The position numbers were made by a program, and so were the translations under genes. Positions 24,501-33,550 of a stretch of DNA of 64,000 bases are shown piece by piece. The notes under the pieces are model-generated. The model ran no database searches. It worked only from the letters and a program-made list of their open reading frames with translations, and was not told the origin of the DNA. This DNA is from JAXGMV01 sp040768445 (GTDB lineage Bacteria > Chloroflexota > Anaerolineae > Anaerolineales > Anaerolineaceae), in NCBI GenBank assembly GCA_040768445.1, contig JAXGMV010000001.1:1612001-1676000 (forward strand), written 5' to 3'. The stretch's first letter is position 1, and each line of letters starts with the position of its first letter.

Positions 24501-27500
24501 AAAGCCTTGCAGAACGATTGCACGGCCGGATCGATAGACGCTTCACCCAACTGGTGGGGGAGCGCTTCTGGCCCTGCTGTTGGGACAATTATTGGCACTG
24601 GAGTAACCTACATCCCCTGGTGCACCAACGCAGCCTGCACGACTTTCGGTGCGCCGGTAGTGAACGTCACCCAGAGCACCTACTTTGCCACCATCCAGGC
24701 GGCTATTGATGACTCTGTTACAACTGATGGCGATGTCATCGTTGTCGCAGCCGGCACTTACCTGGAGCAGGTCAACATCAATAAACAGGTTTCAATCATC
24801 GGTTCTGGAAGAGAAGGCGTTGACGCGACAATCATTCGATCTACCGCCTACCCAACTGTTCTACTGGGAGCAACTGGAACCAGCACGAGTCCTATCCTGT
24901 TGCAAGACCTGCAAATCCAGGGCGCTGGTGGAATCCGCACAACGGTAACACCGATAGACTACTTCACATTAGACAACGTATGGTTGAATGCCAACCCGGT
25001 CAAAAGCGGCGAAGGGATTAGAGTGGCAATTGGTCATCAGCTGACCCACCTGACCATAACTGATTCCATCATTGAAGGATACATCGACGGTGTGATCATC
25101 GAGAAGACACCAGGCACCGGGGATGCTGGAACAAAGCTTCAGTATGTTACCGTTACCGACACAATATTTAGAAATAACTATCGCAAAGGTCTTTATGTTG
25201 AGACGCTCTCCGATGCCACCTTTACCAATGTGCAGTTGATTGGAAATGGTTATGTCAATCCGGGAACGAACCTGGCTGAGTACAATTCAGCTGGATTTGA
25301 CATCAATCTTAAAGACGGCACCTACAGCAACCTGCAATTCATCAATATGACTGCTACCGGTAATGGCCTCATGGCTAAAGACGGCGCTGCGTTGATGATC
25401 AAAGCACGCAGCGATGGGACAACATACAGTGTTTACCCGGCGACCTTGACTGGTGTCACGATTACCGGAGGAACTTTCACCGGCAATGAACGCGGCATCC
25501 GGTTTGGTGAGCCTAACAAGGATAATGCTGGTCCGACCAATGTGGTAATCACAGGTGCATCGTTATTTGGCAATGTGAAGACCTATGAAAGCACAGATGG
25601 ATCGGCTTATGGTGACGTGGTCAACTACGCTCTCGCACCAGTGAGTGCCATGGGCAACTGGTGGGGCAGCGCAACAGGTCCGGCTGCTGGGCAGACATAT
25701 GGGGATGTGATGTCCTGCGGCTGGCTGGACGCAGCACCTCCGACTGGCGTGGCAGTTGCAGCACCAGTAGTCAATACCACCCGCGGTACGAGCTTCTGTT
25801 CTATCCAGGCGGCTATTGACGATGTGGCAACAGCTAATGGTGATGTGATTGAAGTCGCAGCGGGAGTGTACGATGCGCCAACCCTGATCAACAAATCAGT
25901 CACATTGCTTGGGGCTAATGCTACTGTCAATCCTAACACTGGAACCCGAGGAACTGAGACTGTCATTTTGGGTATAACCACTCCGCCAGCGTTAAGTCAA
26001 ACAATCGAGATTGATGCTGTGAATGTTGTTATCAAAGGATACACCTTTGATAACACGCGTTTTGACAATTACACTAACAAAATCGGAACAAATACCCAAC
26101 GCATCAGCGGAACCATCATCGAAAACAATATTTTCGCAAACGTATATGGGACGGCAATTTATCTGCGCGATGAAAGTGATGCAGTCGCATATAACTCTGG
26201 CCCAGTTTCGATTCTTAACAACAAGATCGATGCGCCTGCCAGCGCTGGCAGTGTTGAACACAATGCCGGCACGGGCATCATCCTCAAAGGAACGGATGGG
26301 TCTTCCATCAGTGGTAATGTGATCTTGAATGCGGCATACAATGGCATTCAACTGAGCAGGAACAAGGATATTACCATCAATGGAAACGTGGTTACCGGTG
26401 CTCAGAAGCCTGCTTTACAGGTTGCGGAGTGGAACGACGGTACCAGTACCATCAGCGGTAATACCTTCAGTACGCTATCTACCACCAGAGCTGCAGTCCG
26501 CCTGTACGGTTTTACAAACGAGTTTTACCCCGTATTCAACTTTACCGGCAACACGATTAAAGACAGTGTTTATGGCGTGCAGATCGGCAGGGAAGATACG
26601 GGTCTCAATGACATTATGGATGCAGATTACTCCTTCTCCAGTAATGCATTTACAAATATTTCTTCTTATCGTCTAATTGTCTATCTGACCGCAGCCGCAA
26701 CAGCTGCTGAAATTACGGAAATGGATGAATTGTTCGCGCAAACCTATGCTCCTGGCACTACTGCAAAAGCGATAACCGCTGCAACGCCTTGGACATATGT
26801 TGTAGCCGCTTGCTCAACAGACTGCTATGTCTCAAAAACCGGTAGTGATACGAACATCGGGACCGAAGCCCTACCGTTCCAGACGATTCAAAAAGGTATT
26901 GACTCCGTTGAACCAAACGGGACAGTCCATGTCGCCGCCGGCACCTATATCGAGAACGTGGTTGTAAATAACTCGGTGACGATTGATGGTGCTGGGGCAG
27001 ACACGATCGTGATGCCTGCCGACTCAGACCCGGGACTCCCAACAGGTAGTTCGCTTCTTGGAAGCAATATATTCCTGGTCGAGGCCAATGATGTCAAGAT
27101 CACGGACCTGGTGATCGACGGCGACAATCCTGATCTGGATTCCGGGGTCGTTTTTGGTGACGCCGATCTGGATGCACGCAACGGCATCATCACTAATCAC
27201 GCTAATGGGGTTTACAATGGGTTGGAAGTATCTTATGTTACCGTCAAGAACATTTACTTGCGTGGCATCTACGCATCCAGCGGTGGGACATTCAATATCC
27301 ATCACAACACAATCAACAATACTCAAGGAAGTGACCAATCCTTCGCCATTATGGTTTACAACGGAACAGGATTTGTAGCTGATAATGTTGTTGATTATGG
27401 CGCTGCGGTTGGCGCAAACTACTCTCAGGGAACGCAATGGCTCCGCAATACCCTGACACACACACCTGGAGGAATTCATACTGATAATGCTGGATTACCT

Positions 27501-29522
27501 AGTATTTTAGGCCCAGAGCTAATCAGCGGAAATACCGTTGACTGCACTGGTGTGAGTGGAGGATATGGTATCTGGACATTCGTCAACCGGATGCCGATCA
27601 CGGTTGAAAACAACACGGTTACCAGCTGTGAGGTTGCCTACTCAGCATGGGGTTCAGGTAACAGCACTGTGGCCACGTTCCAGAATAATACTGCTACAGC
27701 TCCTGCACAAAACACCGATAGTGCGGGTATATATGTAACTACCAGTGGCGCTGGGTGGGGCTACTTCGATGTGAATGCTGATTTTTCTGGCAATAACCTT
27801 TCGGGTTTTGAGACAGGTGTTTTCTTGAGTGCAGATCCTGCCACTTGGGAGACAGCTCCGTATGTGGAGAAAACGATTACGAGTAATATTAACCGTAACA
27901 ATGTTACCGGAAGTTCCGCACATGCTGCATACCAGGGAACCGATGGTATCTATACTATAGATCTGGAGGAAAACTGGTGGGGAAGCATCCTCGGACCGCA
28001 AGCCCCAATCAGTGATAATGTGGACGTGATCCAGTGGTGCGGCACCGCAAACCCGGTCTGCCTGCCCTTACTGCCGCAAAGCGGCACCACCCTCACCATC
28101 AACGGTGCTGAGGAACTTGGCGAAGCCAAGATCTACGTGCCGAACCTGTCCATTGTGCTGGCGGATGGTGCTAACATCGCTAATACCGACGGGCCGTGTT
28201 TCTCGGTCAACGCGGATCACACCACAATTGTAGCCGCCACCAAACTGGGTGCGGTTTGTACTCCCGCTGCCGGCTTCAACGGCATCGATGTAGCCGCCGG
28301 ACTGACGGATATCACCATCGCTAACCTCGAGTTTGCCGGTACAGCTGGTACGGACGGTATACACTTCGCAGGCGTGGTGGACAACCTGTTTATTTACGAC
28401 AACTGGTTCCATGACCTGGCAGGTGACGCCATCGACTTTGGCAGTTACCAACCCACTGGTGATGTCAAGATCCAGGGCAACCTCTTTGAAGAGAACACCG
28501 GATTGGGCATCCGTGCCACGGTGGCGATCCCCGCGGAATACAACTCCTGGGGTCACATCGACGGCGCTCTCGCGGGTGATGGTGCCAGCAGTAGTGTTGT
28601 TTGGACGCCCTGGACGCACGTGGACCTTTACATGGCTTCACCCACTGGACTGGTCGCCGGCCAGCCGATCACCTTCACCGTCTACGGCAATCTTGAAAAC
28701 GCGATGGGAGCCGCCATTACCCTCAAGTACCCGGACAGTTTGATTTACTCATTTGCTACTAACCTGAGCACGTTCCAGGCGGCAGGTTCAGCACTCTTCA
28801 CAACTTCTACCGGCGCAATAACCTTCAATGGTATCGCTCCCGTCAACAGTCCCATCTCTGGTGTGGATATCCCGCTTTTCAGCGTCACATTCTTTGCTTT
28901 GACAGGTGATGACGGGCTGTTGGACCTGGATGAAACCACAGACCTCTTCTCAATGGTCCCACAGCCGGCTGGACCTTCCACCAATATCTATGCCCTAAAA
29001 TTAGTGGATTCTGTGGTCACCACCAGCACTTACGCGGTCAAAGGTACTTTCTACATGCAAGGTCACTATGAGAACCCGCTTATTCCGGTGGATAATAGGT
29101 CTGGAATCCCGGGTACCCTCACCGGTTTAGTCAACGGTGTGTATAAGACGCTGTCCGTAAACTCAATACCGAATAACATGTTCTTCACATACATACCTGC
29201 TCAAAGTTACATATTCACCACTTTGCAGCCGCGCTATCTGAACATCACTGCGGACCTGGGCAAGGAAGTGACCGTGGTCGGTGAAGATGTGATCTTTGCA
29301 GAGTCCCTGTGGCTGCTGGGCGGCAATGCCGTCTGGAGCGACAATATAATCAATATTAGTGATGCAAGCGCAGTTGGTTTGAAATATGGAATTGGAACCA
29401 TTGATGACAACGCCGATGTTACTTTTGATGGTAAAGTGGATATCCTTGACCTGTCGCTGGTAGCCGGTAACTTTGATAAGACATCGGCTTCGGCTTACGC
29501 AGATTGGGATCCACAGCCTTAA
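21591..29522 (+). CDS. Giant secreted beta-helix protein with C-terminal dockerin-like module
   Basis: 2643 residues from the ATG at 21591 (GGGAG upstream). Signal peptide 1-29 ends AVRA. Residues about 35-2335 are right-handed parallel beta-helix (pectate-lyase-like/NosD-type) units rich in NNTI, GNTI and ENNI turns. At least six units restart with an SIQAAI...GDTIHVAAGTY-type cap (near 38, 376, 639, 1031, 1402 and 1761), and four contain an NWWG...G cap (near 316, 986, 1356 and 2126). A cohesin-like beta-sandwich lies about 2342-2452, a CarboxypepD-regulatory-like domain about 2481-2563, and a dockerin-like module about 2583-2640 with two Ca-loop-like repeats (NIINISDASAVGLKYG and NADVTFDGKVDILDLSLVAGNF). 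Such helices bind or cut polysaccharide, but no catalytic site is evident. The dockerin should bind the cohesins encoded directly downstream. Confidence 0.88.
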   Translation: MKSLSKVLAIVMVLGLMLGFAPTTAVRADTLDVCPSGCTYTSIQAAITAATAGDTIHVAAGTYNETVQITKQLTLVGTSAVIDGGGTGPVVMILASGTSFSGFTVRNSGTDPVGSASIGLIDVTGCTVQGNTTSNNFYGIAMQNADTNIIRENTITGSGVYGIYVGYNASGASTGNTIDDNTIILSSLDGIYLDIDSHNNIITNNDILNTVGGQNSDGYPEGNGIYLWKAATATITGNTISGNERYGIEMMGSANNTISGNTITGNLVGVEIRYSGYPEGAYPSSPNTVTKNKIYNNTEYNLFASPEVTSVTANNNWWGTANVPLITGKLSGAVTYQPYYIDEAMTTLSSVAPTTVYVDDSFLFPDCGTHSCGYDAFTTIQEGVAAVATGGTVNVAEGTYTPPAKITLNKAITISGPTTSEAKVIGIGGSGLTVFEITSSNVNINNLTLTLNNPPLAHIGIIHAPDGAKTNINITENTIYVNPQPGAMSTWWGQAVYLGKFTTASNVSDNLIYNMRGGVVVAYSSALTISDNVIYNTKGGIMNYTGTVADADARVITGNSWNNIHNEWDIVWNSGGGPYVMDMDKYVLQLSKANSDGYVVSQMTTGVLAELTGNRSHVFVDDMGTTTLKADNGNINGPYKKIQDGVNAVVPGGTVYVAAGTYDEENIQVSKGLFLLGEGAAATNIAPSVVTNNSTISVNNPTGNVLIDGFTFTMQPKINYGSAIAVTGTGIPVDSVTVTISNNIVIGSDDGSKSDYGFYGQGNNAKIIITKNEINKTGDNPIVMENQFGSTTVENNIFQITNSPDYNPYFSMAWNGSDITTPQIVSGNTFYLDHSGTGYAEAITFDTAIGNGWYGDPTDTGYYHNIQILNNTIYTNGPSARGIGFIDMSNGDGMGTISGAVVTGNQIIGENLTDIATYGITLRGDVEGAIIQNNTVSNIDLGIWIRPGLGASPVCPTGSDISLNKITSVAKALQNDCTAGSIDASPNWWGSASGPAVGTIIGTGVTYIPWCTNAACTTFGAPVVNVTQSTYFATIQAAIDDSVTTDGDVIVVAAGTYLEQVNINKQVSIIGSGREGVDATIIRSTAYPTVLLGATGTSTSPILLQDLQIQGAGGIRTTVTPIDYFTLDNVWLNANPVKSGEGIRVAIGHQLTHLTITDSIIEGYIDGVIIEKTPGTGDAGTKLQYVTVTDTIFRNNYRKGLYVETLSDATFTNVQLIGNGYVNPGTNLAEYNSAGFDINLKDGTYSNLQFINMTATGNGLMAKDGAALMIKARSDGTTYSVYPATLTGVTITGGTFTGNERGIRFGEPNKDNAGPTNVVITGASLFGNVKTYESTDGSAYGDVVNYALAPVSAMGNWWGSATGPAAGQTYGDVMSCGWLDAAPPTGVAVAAPVVNTTRGTSFCSIQAAIDDVATANGDVIEVAAGVYDAPTLINKSVTLLGANATVNPNTGTRGTETVILGITTPPALSQTIEIDAVNVVIKGYTFDNTRFDNYTNKIGTNTQRISGTIIENNIFANVYGTAIYLRDESDAVAYNSGPVSILNNKIDAPASAGSVEHNAGTGIILKGTDGSSISGNVILNAAYNGIQLSRNKDITINGNVVTGAQKPALQVAEWNDGTSTISGNTFSTLSTTRAAVRLYGFTNEFYPVFNFTGNTIKDSVYGVQIGREDTGLNDIMDADYSFSSNAFTNISSYRLIVYLTAAATAAEITEMDELFAQTYAPGTTAKAITAATPWTYVVAACSTDCYVSKTGSDTNIGTEALPFQTIQKGIDSVEPNGTVHVAAGTYIENVVVNNSVTIDGAGADTIVMPADSDPGLPTGSSLLGSNIFLVEANDVKITDLVIDGDNPDLDSGVVFGDADLDARNGIITNHANGVYNGLEVSYVTVKNIYLRGIYASSGGTFNIHHNTINNTQGSDQSFAIMVYNGTGFVADNVVDYGAAVGANYSQGTQWLRNTLTHTPGGIHTDNAGLPSILGPELISGNTVDCTGVSGGYGIWTFVNRMPITVENNTVTSCEVAYSAWGSGNSTVATFQNNTATAPAQNTDSAGIYVTTSGAGWGYFDVNADFSGNNLSGFETGVFLSADPATWETAPYVEKTITSNINRNNVTGSSAHAAYQGTDGIYTIDLEENWWGSILGPQAPISDNVDVIQWCGTANPVCLPLLPQSGTTLTINGAEELGEAKIYVPNLSIVLADGANIANTDGPCFSVNADHTTIVAATKLGAVCTPAAGFNGIDVAAGLTDITIANLEFAGTAGTDGIHFAGVVDNLFIYDNWFHDLAGDAIDFGSYQPTGDVKIQGNLFEENTGLGIRATVAIPAEYNSWGHIDGALAGDGASSSVVWTPWTHVDLYMASPTGLVAGQPITFTVYGNLENAMGAAITLKYPDSLIYSFATNLSTFQAAGSALFTTSTGAITFNGIAPVNSPISGVDIPLFSVTFFALTGDDGLLDLDETTDLFSMVPQPAGPSTNIYALKLVDSVVTTSTYAVKGTFYMQGHYENPLIPVDNRSGIPGTLTGLVNGVYKTLSVNSIPNNMFFTYIPAQSYIFTTLQPRYLNITADLGKEVTVVGEDVIFAESLWLLGGNAVWSDNIINISDASAVGLKYGIGTIDDNADVTFDGKVDILDLSLVAGNFDKTSASAYADWDPQP

Positions 29523-29537
29523 ACAAGCCTGTTCGCG

Positions 29538-29565
29538 TGCAGGTCGGGGTACCCCGACCTGCACA
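29538..29565. repeat. Perfect 28-bp palindrome after the dockerin gene
   Basis: The arms 29538-29551 and 29552-29565 are exact reverse complements (GTGCAGGTCGGGGT and its complement) with no loop, beginning 16 bases after the dockerin stop codon. No T tract follows, so it is not a textbook terminator. It could stabilise the 3' end of the dockerin message or reduce read-through into the cohesin genes. A weaker hairpin (29597-29617) lies further on. Confidence 0.75.
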
Positions 29566-29715
29566 AGAGCCAGGTTGTTCTGATAAAAAACCAGTAAAAG
29601 CGCAGCAAATGCGCTTTCTCGGAAAAATCGAAGTGTGAGTGCTAACTACCAAGGGTTCTTGTGTTCTGTGTGAGATACATGAGTCAGATTTTTTTTGCAG
29701 GTTACAATTGAGGAC

Positions 29716-30750
29716 ATGACGCAAAACAACAAAATATGCACCCGTTTTGCGAGTCTGCTGACTCAGCTGCTGGTTGCCATCCTGCTGGTCAGCACGGGTG
29801 TACCTGTCAATGCGCAGGCTGAAACACAACTGGCCGTTATTCCACCTGATGGTCGAGTAGCGTTAGGTGGCGTGATTACGATCGCAATTGAAGTAAAAAA
29901 TGGGTTCGATGTAAATGCTTACGATTTGACAGTAAAATACAATTCGGAGGTTGTGACACTGGAATCCTGGGGGCACGGCGAATACCTTAACAATGTGGCG
30001 GAGGTTAAGCGGGTGGAAGACCCCGGGTCTTTCAGGTTGGCAGTCACTCAGCTGGCCTCCAGCGGCGCATCTGGTGACGGGTCGTTGTTGAACCTTACTC
30101 TTCGCGCAAAAACGAGTGGAACAGCGCAGGTATTCATCAGTGACGCCAAGTTAGTCACATCCACCAATGAAATGATATATCCAGGGTTGGTGCCCGGTAC
30201 AATTACGGTCACAGAGGCAATCCTGCCGTCTGCCACAGCCACATTGATACCAACTGGAACAAGTACACTAACCAGCATGGCACCATTCACAAACACACCG
30301 CCGGCGACCAGGACCAGTACCAACTCTCCTGTGCTAACCCGGACTCCGACGCGAACGCGTACCCCTATACCCGTCATCGTAGTGACGAGCAGCGGTAAAC
30401 TGGGTACCACTGCGGCAGAGACACCTGGTGAACTGGGATTGCCCGCCACAACCGCAACACAGCGCACTAAACCCACTGCTGACGGGAGTGGTGGCGTCAT
30501 CGGCATGAGCGCAACACCAGGATCCAGCCCTTTACCGGACGCATCGGATCAGGATCCCGACAGCGAGGGACAGATTGAAAAACTCAGTACCGGAAGGGAT
30601 TCTGGTGCAGATTCGTTGTTAGTATCACTTTATTATCTAGTCGAGAAAATACAAATTGAGAATGTGCTCAAGTGGGGTATAAGCTTACAGATCCTGGCGA
30701 TCTTGTCAGGATTGGTGGTGCTTTTTGTAAATACCTGGAAAAAATTATGA
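29716..30750 (+). CDS. Membrane-anchored cohesin protein 1
   Basis: 344 residues from the ATG at 29716 (GAGG upstream). Signal peptide 1-33 ends VNA. One cohesin-like module, about 36-167, shows the typical pattern ITIAIEVKNGFDVNAYDLTVKYNSEVVTLES, then TQLASSGASGDGSLLNLTLRAK and a final VPGTITVTEA strand. A long Thr/Pro/Ser linker follows (about 168-315), then a transmembrane helix (about 319-340) and a short KKL tail inside. It should display its cohesin outside the membrane to capture a dockerin. First of three cohesin genes, 193 bases after the dockerin gene and about 40 bases before the next. Confidence 0.85.
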   Translation: MTQNNKICTRFASLLTQLLVAILLVSTGVPVNAQAETQLAVIPPDGRVALGGVITIAIEVKNGFDVNAYDLTVKYNSEVVTLESWGHGEYLNNVAEVKRVEDPGSFRLAVTQLASSGASGDGSLLNLTLRAKTSGTAQVFISDAKLVTSTNEMIYPGLVPGTITVTEAILPSATATLIPTGTSTLTSMAPFTNTPPATRTSTNSPVLTRTPTRTRTPIPVIVVTSSGKLGTTAAETPGELGLPATTATQRTKPTADGSGGVIGMSATPGSSPLPDASDQDPDSEGQIEKLSTGRDSGADSLLVSLYYLVEKIQIENVLKWGISLQILAILSGLVVLFVNTWKKL

Positions 30751-30793
30751 TCATTGATCCTCTGTTGATGTATTGGTCAAGGAGTCAATTGGA

Positions 30794-31624
30794 ATGCGCT
30801 TATTGAGAATGATTTGTCTGGTATTTTTATTGGTTACCTCCTTATGGATTTCAACTGGCGTTTACGCGCAGGATGGAACCGCGCAGGTGGGTATTTACGA
30901 ACAATTCGAGGTAGCCCCGAATGAGCTGGTACAGGTGCCCATTTCGGTGCGGGATGTTCAGGACCTGTACGGCGTGGATCTGCTGCTGTCTTTTGATCCT
31001 GAGTTGGTGCAGGTCGAAGATGCTGATCCATCCTCCAGCGGCATCCAGGCAAGGCTTGGCGATTTCCTCGACCCCGGCTTGCTGCTCTTTAATAAGGCGG
31101 ATAACACCGCCGGCACTTACCATTTTGTGATGTCGCAGTACAATCCCAGCGAGCCGAAAACTGGCGAAGGCGTTATACTGGTGATCACTTTTAGAGGCGT
31201 TGGTGAAGGGGTTTCACCGCTGACCGTGACGGGTCTAAAGCTGGCCAGCCGCGAAGGTACTGAGATTTCCTCATCGCCGGTTGATTCGACACTCACTGTC
31301 AGGGCAGGTGCGCCTACCCAGGCTGCAACCATACCTGTGGCGGATACAACGGGGATGATCGTGCTCGATACAGCAACGCCAATGCCAACTCCAACACCGG
31401 CTCCAACGGCCACATTGGCTCCGGTCATCCAACCCACGCTGCAGCCAACAGAAGCGATGTCTAAGGCAGATAACTTGCCGGTAGTTAAAACTGAAGGTTC
31501 GAATACATCAGATCTCAGGCAATATAATAACTTGTGGATTATCCTGATCCTACTGGCAGCTGTTATTTCTACCAGTATTTATATTTTTGTGTTAAAGAAG
31601 AAAACCCCAAGCTCGAAGGAGTAA
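30794..31624 (+). CDS. Membrane-anchored cohesin protein 2
   Basis: 276 residues from the ATG at 30794 (AAGGAG nine bases upstream; a TTG at 30773 is less likely). Signal peptide 1-26 ends VYA. Cohesin module about 32-170: VPISVRDVQDLYGVDLLLSF, DPELVQVED, then SQYNPSEPKTGEGVILVITF, the conserved late-strand signature also seen in proteins 1 and 3. Thr/Pro linker about 171-230, transmembrane helix about 246-266, cytoplasmic tail KKKTPSSKE. Smallest of the three anchors. Its stop lies five bases before the next start, so the genes are coupled. Confidence 0.87.
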   Translation: MRLLRMICLVFLLVTSLWISTGVYAQDGTAQVGIYEQFEVAPNELVQVPISVRDVQDLYGVDLLLSFDPELVQVEDADPSSSGIQARLGDFLDPGLLLFNKADNTAGTYHFVMSQYNPSEPKTGEGVILVITFRGVGEGVSPLTVTGLKLASREGTEISSSPVDSTLTVRAGAPTQAATIPVADTTGMIVLDTATPMPTPTPAPTATLAPVIQPTLQPTEAMSKADNLPVVKTEGSNTSDLRQYNNLWIILILLAAVISTSIYIFVLKKKTPSSKE

Positions 31625-31629
31625 AGATC

Positions 31630-33432
31630 ATGAGAAAAAACGCCTGGTTCATCCAACTATTAAAACTATTTATCATCCTCACCCTAGTGGTATCGTTCCT
31701 TCCGCAGGGCGAAGTGCGTGCGGCTGTACCGGTGCTTTCGATTTCACCCGCCAGCGGCCCTTTTTATGATTGCGCCGATTACATCATTGTGAAAGTGGCT
31801 GACGTAACGGATTTAATGGGTTATGATATCCTGCTGCAGCTGACCTCCAGCATCCCGGGGGCTATCGAGATCATGGAGGTGACCAATGCTGGTTGGCTGG
31901 ATACACAGGCTTGGACTATCCCACTGGTGATTGACAATACTAATCTCACGATCAGGGCGGTGATGACACAATTAAACCCATCACAGCCAAAAAGCGGCAG
32001 CGGTGACCTGCTGCGTATCCGCATTCGCACCCTCATCCCGGGTGCAACCGTTGGTGTTCACATTATTAATATTAATGATATTCCCACACCAACTCTCCCT
32101 ACCACACTATCTACAGGTGCCAGTGACATCGAATTCACCCCTGTTGATGGAAGCTTCACAACCACTGACGAGTGTCCATTCACTCCACATGTCTACATTG
32201 ACCCGATATACAGCTGTATTCCCGCAATCTATACCTCTTTTACGATGGCAGTGAATGTAAAAGACGCGGTCGACTTGTGGGGGTACTCTTTACGTCTCTC
32301 TTATGATCCTGGATCGATTATGATTTTAGGTGTAACGAACGGTACTTTCCTTCAGCCGGTGATCGCTGAGCCAACGAACAGTTTCAGTACTCCCGGGTCA
32401 ATTTCCTGGGGCGTTACACAGCTCTCCTCTGTAGAGCCACAAACTGGCAGCGGTACGTTACTCACCATCAACGGTATCGTGATAACCACTACTCCATCGA
32501 CGGTTAATATTAACATCCTTGAAACAAGCCGGCTTATTTACTGGAATTATGTAACAAACCCTCCCGGTGGCCCTGGAGCGCCAGCTGATGTTGAAGTCTT
32601 TACCAACACTAATGGGGTAATTCAAATTGGAGGCTGCGACCCCACCTCAGTGGACCTGATGACTTTCACTGCGACTGCAGCAGCAGAATCCATAATCCTG
32701 AATTGGGAAACCACAAACGAGATCGACAACTTAGGTTATAACCTTTACCGGGCTGATACAATGGATGGCGTGAGGACCCGTATCAATAACACACTGATAC
32801 CCACGAATGTAGCTCCAGGCAGCATGGAAGGCGCTGTATACACGTACACTGACACGGGTGCAGACTTGATCTCGGGATTCGAACCTGGCCACACCTACTA
32901 TTACTGGTTGGAGAGCGTCGATATTCACGGAACGACATCGCTAGATGGTTCCTGTAAGGTTACTACAGATGGATCTCTGCCGGTGGCTCCATCTCCGACA
33001 TCAAGTTCCCCCGTTGTGGTTTCATCCCCTACATTAAAACCTCCTGTTGCAGCTACCAGCGTTCCCCCAACCCGGACAGCCACCTCACCAGTGATAGTTG
33101 CAAACAGTTACATCGTTGTGAACACGCTGGCACCTACATCTTTACCAGCGCCAACCGATATCCCAATGCTTACCGCAACTGCAGCCCCTACCCGTGTTGG
33201 TTTTACCCTGACATCGACCATACCAGCTGCAGCTGAGCCAACTGACCAGGCAGCCGCTCCCGCTTCCATCCAACCTGCTGCTGAAAGCCCGTCTGAAGAA
33301 CTCACTCAGGCTGGATTGTTCCAGATAAAGAACTGGTGGACCCTGCTTGTCTGGTTAGTCGCAGGTATCGCTGCAGGTGGTGTTTATTTCTTCACAAAGC
33401 AACGTGCTGAAAGAAAAGAGGATCATAAATAA
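31630..33432 (+). CDS. Membrane-anchored double-cohesin protein 3 with Fn3-like domain
   Basis: 600 residues from the ATG at 31630; the ribosome site AGGAG overlaps the end of the preceding gene. Signal peptide 1-31 ends VRA. Two cohesin-like modules: A about 35-175 (VADVTDLMGYDILLQL, QLNPSQPKSGSGDLLRI) and B about 188-340 (VKDAVDLWGYSLRLSYDPG, QLSSVEPQTGSGTLLTI). A fibronectin-III-like domain, about 345-450, has ILNWETTNEIDNLGYNLYR and YYYWLESVDIHG. A Pro/Thr/Ser stalk (about 451-565), a transmembrane helix (about 570-590) and a charged tail QRAERKEDHK follow. With two cohesins it can hold two dockerin partners. It ends the cluster before a terminator. Confidence 0.87.
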   Translation: MRKNAWFIQLLKLFIILTLVVSFLPQGEVRAAVPVLSISPASGPFYDCADYIIVKVADVTDLMGYDILLQLTSSIPGAIEIMEVTNAGWLDTQAWTIPLVIDNTNLTIRAVMTQLNPSQPKSGSGDLLRIRIRTLIPGATVGVHIININDIPTPTLPTTLSTGASDIEFTPVDGSFTTTDECPFTPHVYIDPIYSCIPAIYTSFTMAVNVKDAVDLWGYSLRLSYDPGSIMILGVTNGTFLQPVIAEPTNSFSTPGSISWGVTQLSSVEPQTGSGTLLTINGIVITTTPSTVNINILETSRLIYWNYVTNPPGGPGAPADVEVFTNTNGVIQIGGCDPTSVDLMTFTATAAAESIILNWETTNEIDNLGYNLYRADTMDGVRTRINNTLIPTNVAPGSMEGAVYTYTDTGADLISGFEPGHTYYYWLESVDIHGTTSLDGSCKVTTDGSLPVAPSPTSSSPVVVSSPTLKPPVAATSVPPTRTATSPVIVANSYIVVNTLAPTSLPAPTDIPMLTATAAPTRVGFTLTSTIPAAAEPTDQAAAPASIQPAAESPSEELTQAGLFQIKNWWTLLVWLVAGIAAGGVYFFTKQRAERKEDHK

Positions 33433-33513
33433 TTCAGATTCTGATAAGATGTATGCATGGTGCCAGTATGAGCGTTCCTCATTAGTGACGGGTACTATCT
33501 GATGGCAGAAGCC

Positions 33514-33550
33514 AACCGGAAGAGTTGCCAATACATCTCTTCCGGTTTTT
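33514..33550 (+). terminator. Rho-independent terminator closing the cohesin cluster
   Basis: AACCGGAAGAG (33514-33524) pairs perfectly with CTCTTCCGGTT (33537-33547) and is followed by TTTATTT. Confidence 0.88.

Noticed and set aside
21591..28600. CRISPR-like or tandem DNA repeats in the beta-helix gene
   Set aside because: The repetition is at protein level (turn motifs such as GNTI), with irregular spacing and little DNA identity beyond short stretches.
28068..28619. 183-codon open frame on the minus strand
   Set aside because: Antisense to the beta-helix gene, where Thr/Val/Gly codon use keeps several frames open.
29538..29565. Inverted repeat as an insertion-sequence end
   Set aside because: A single palindrome with no transposase, no partner repeat and no target duplication visible.
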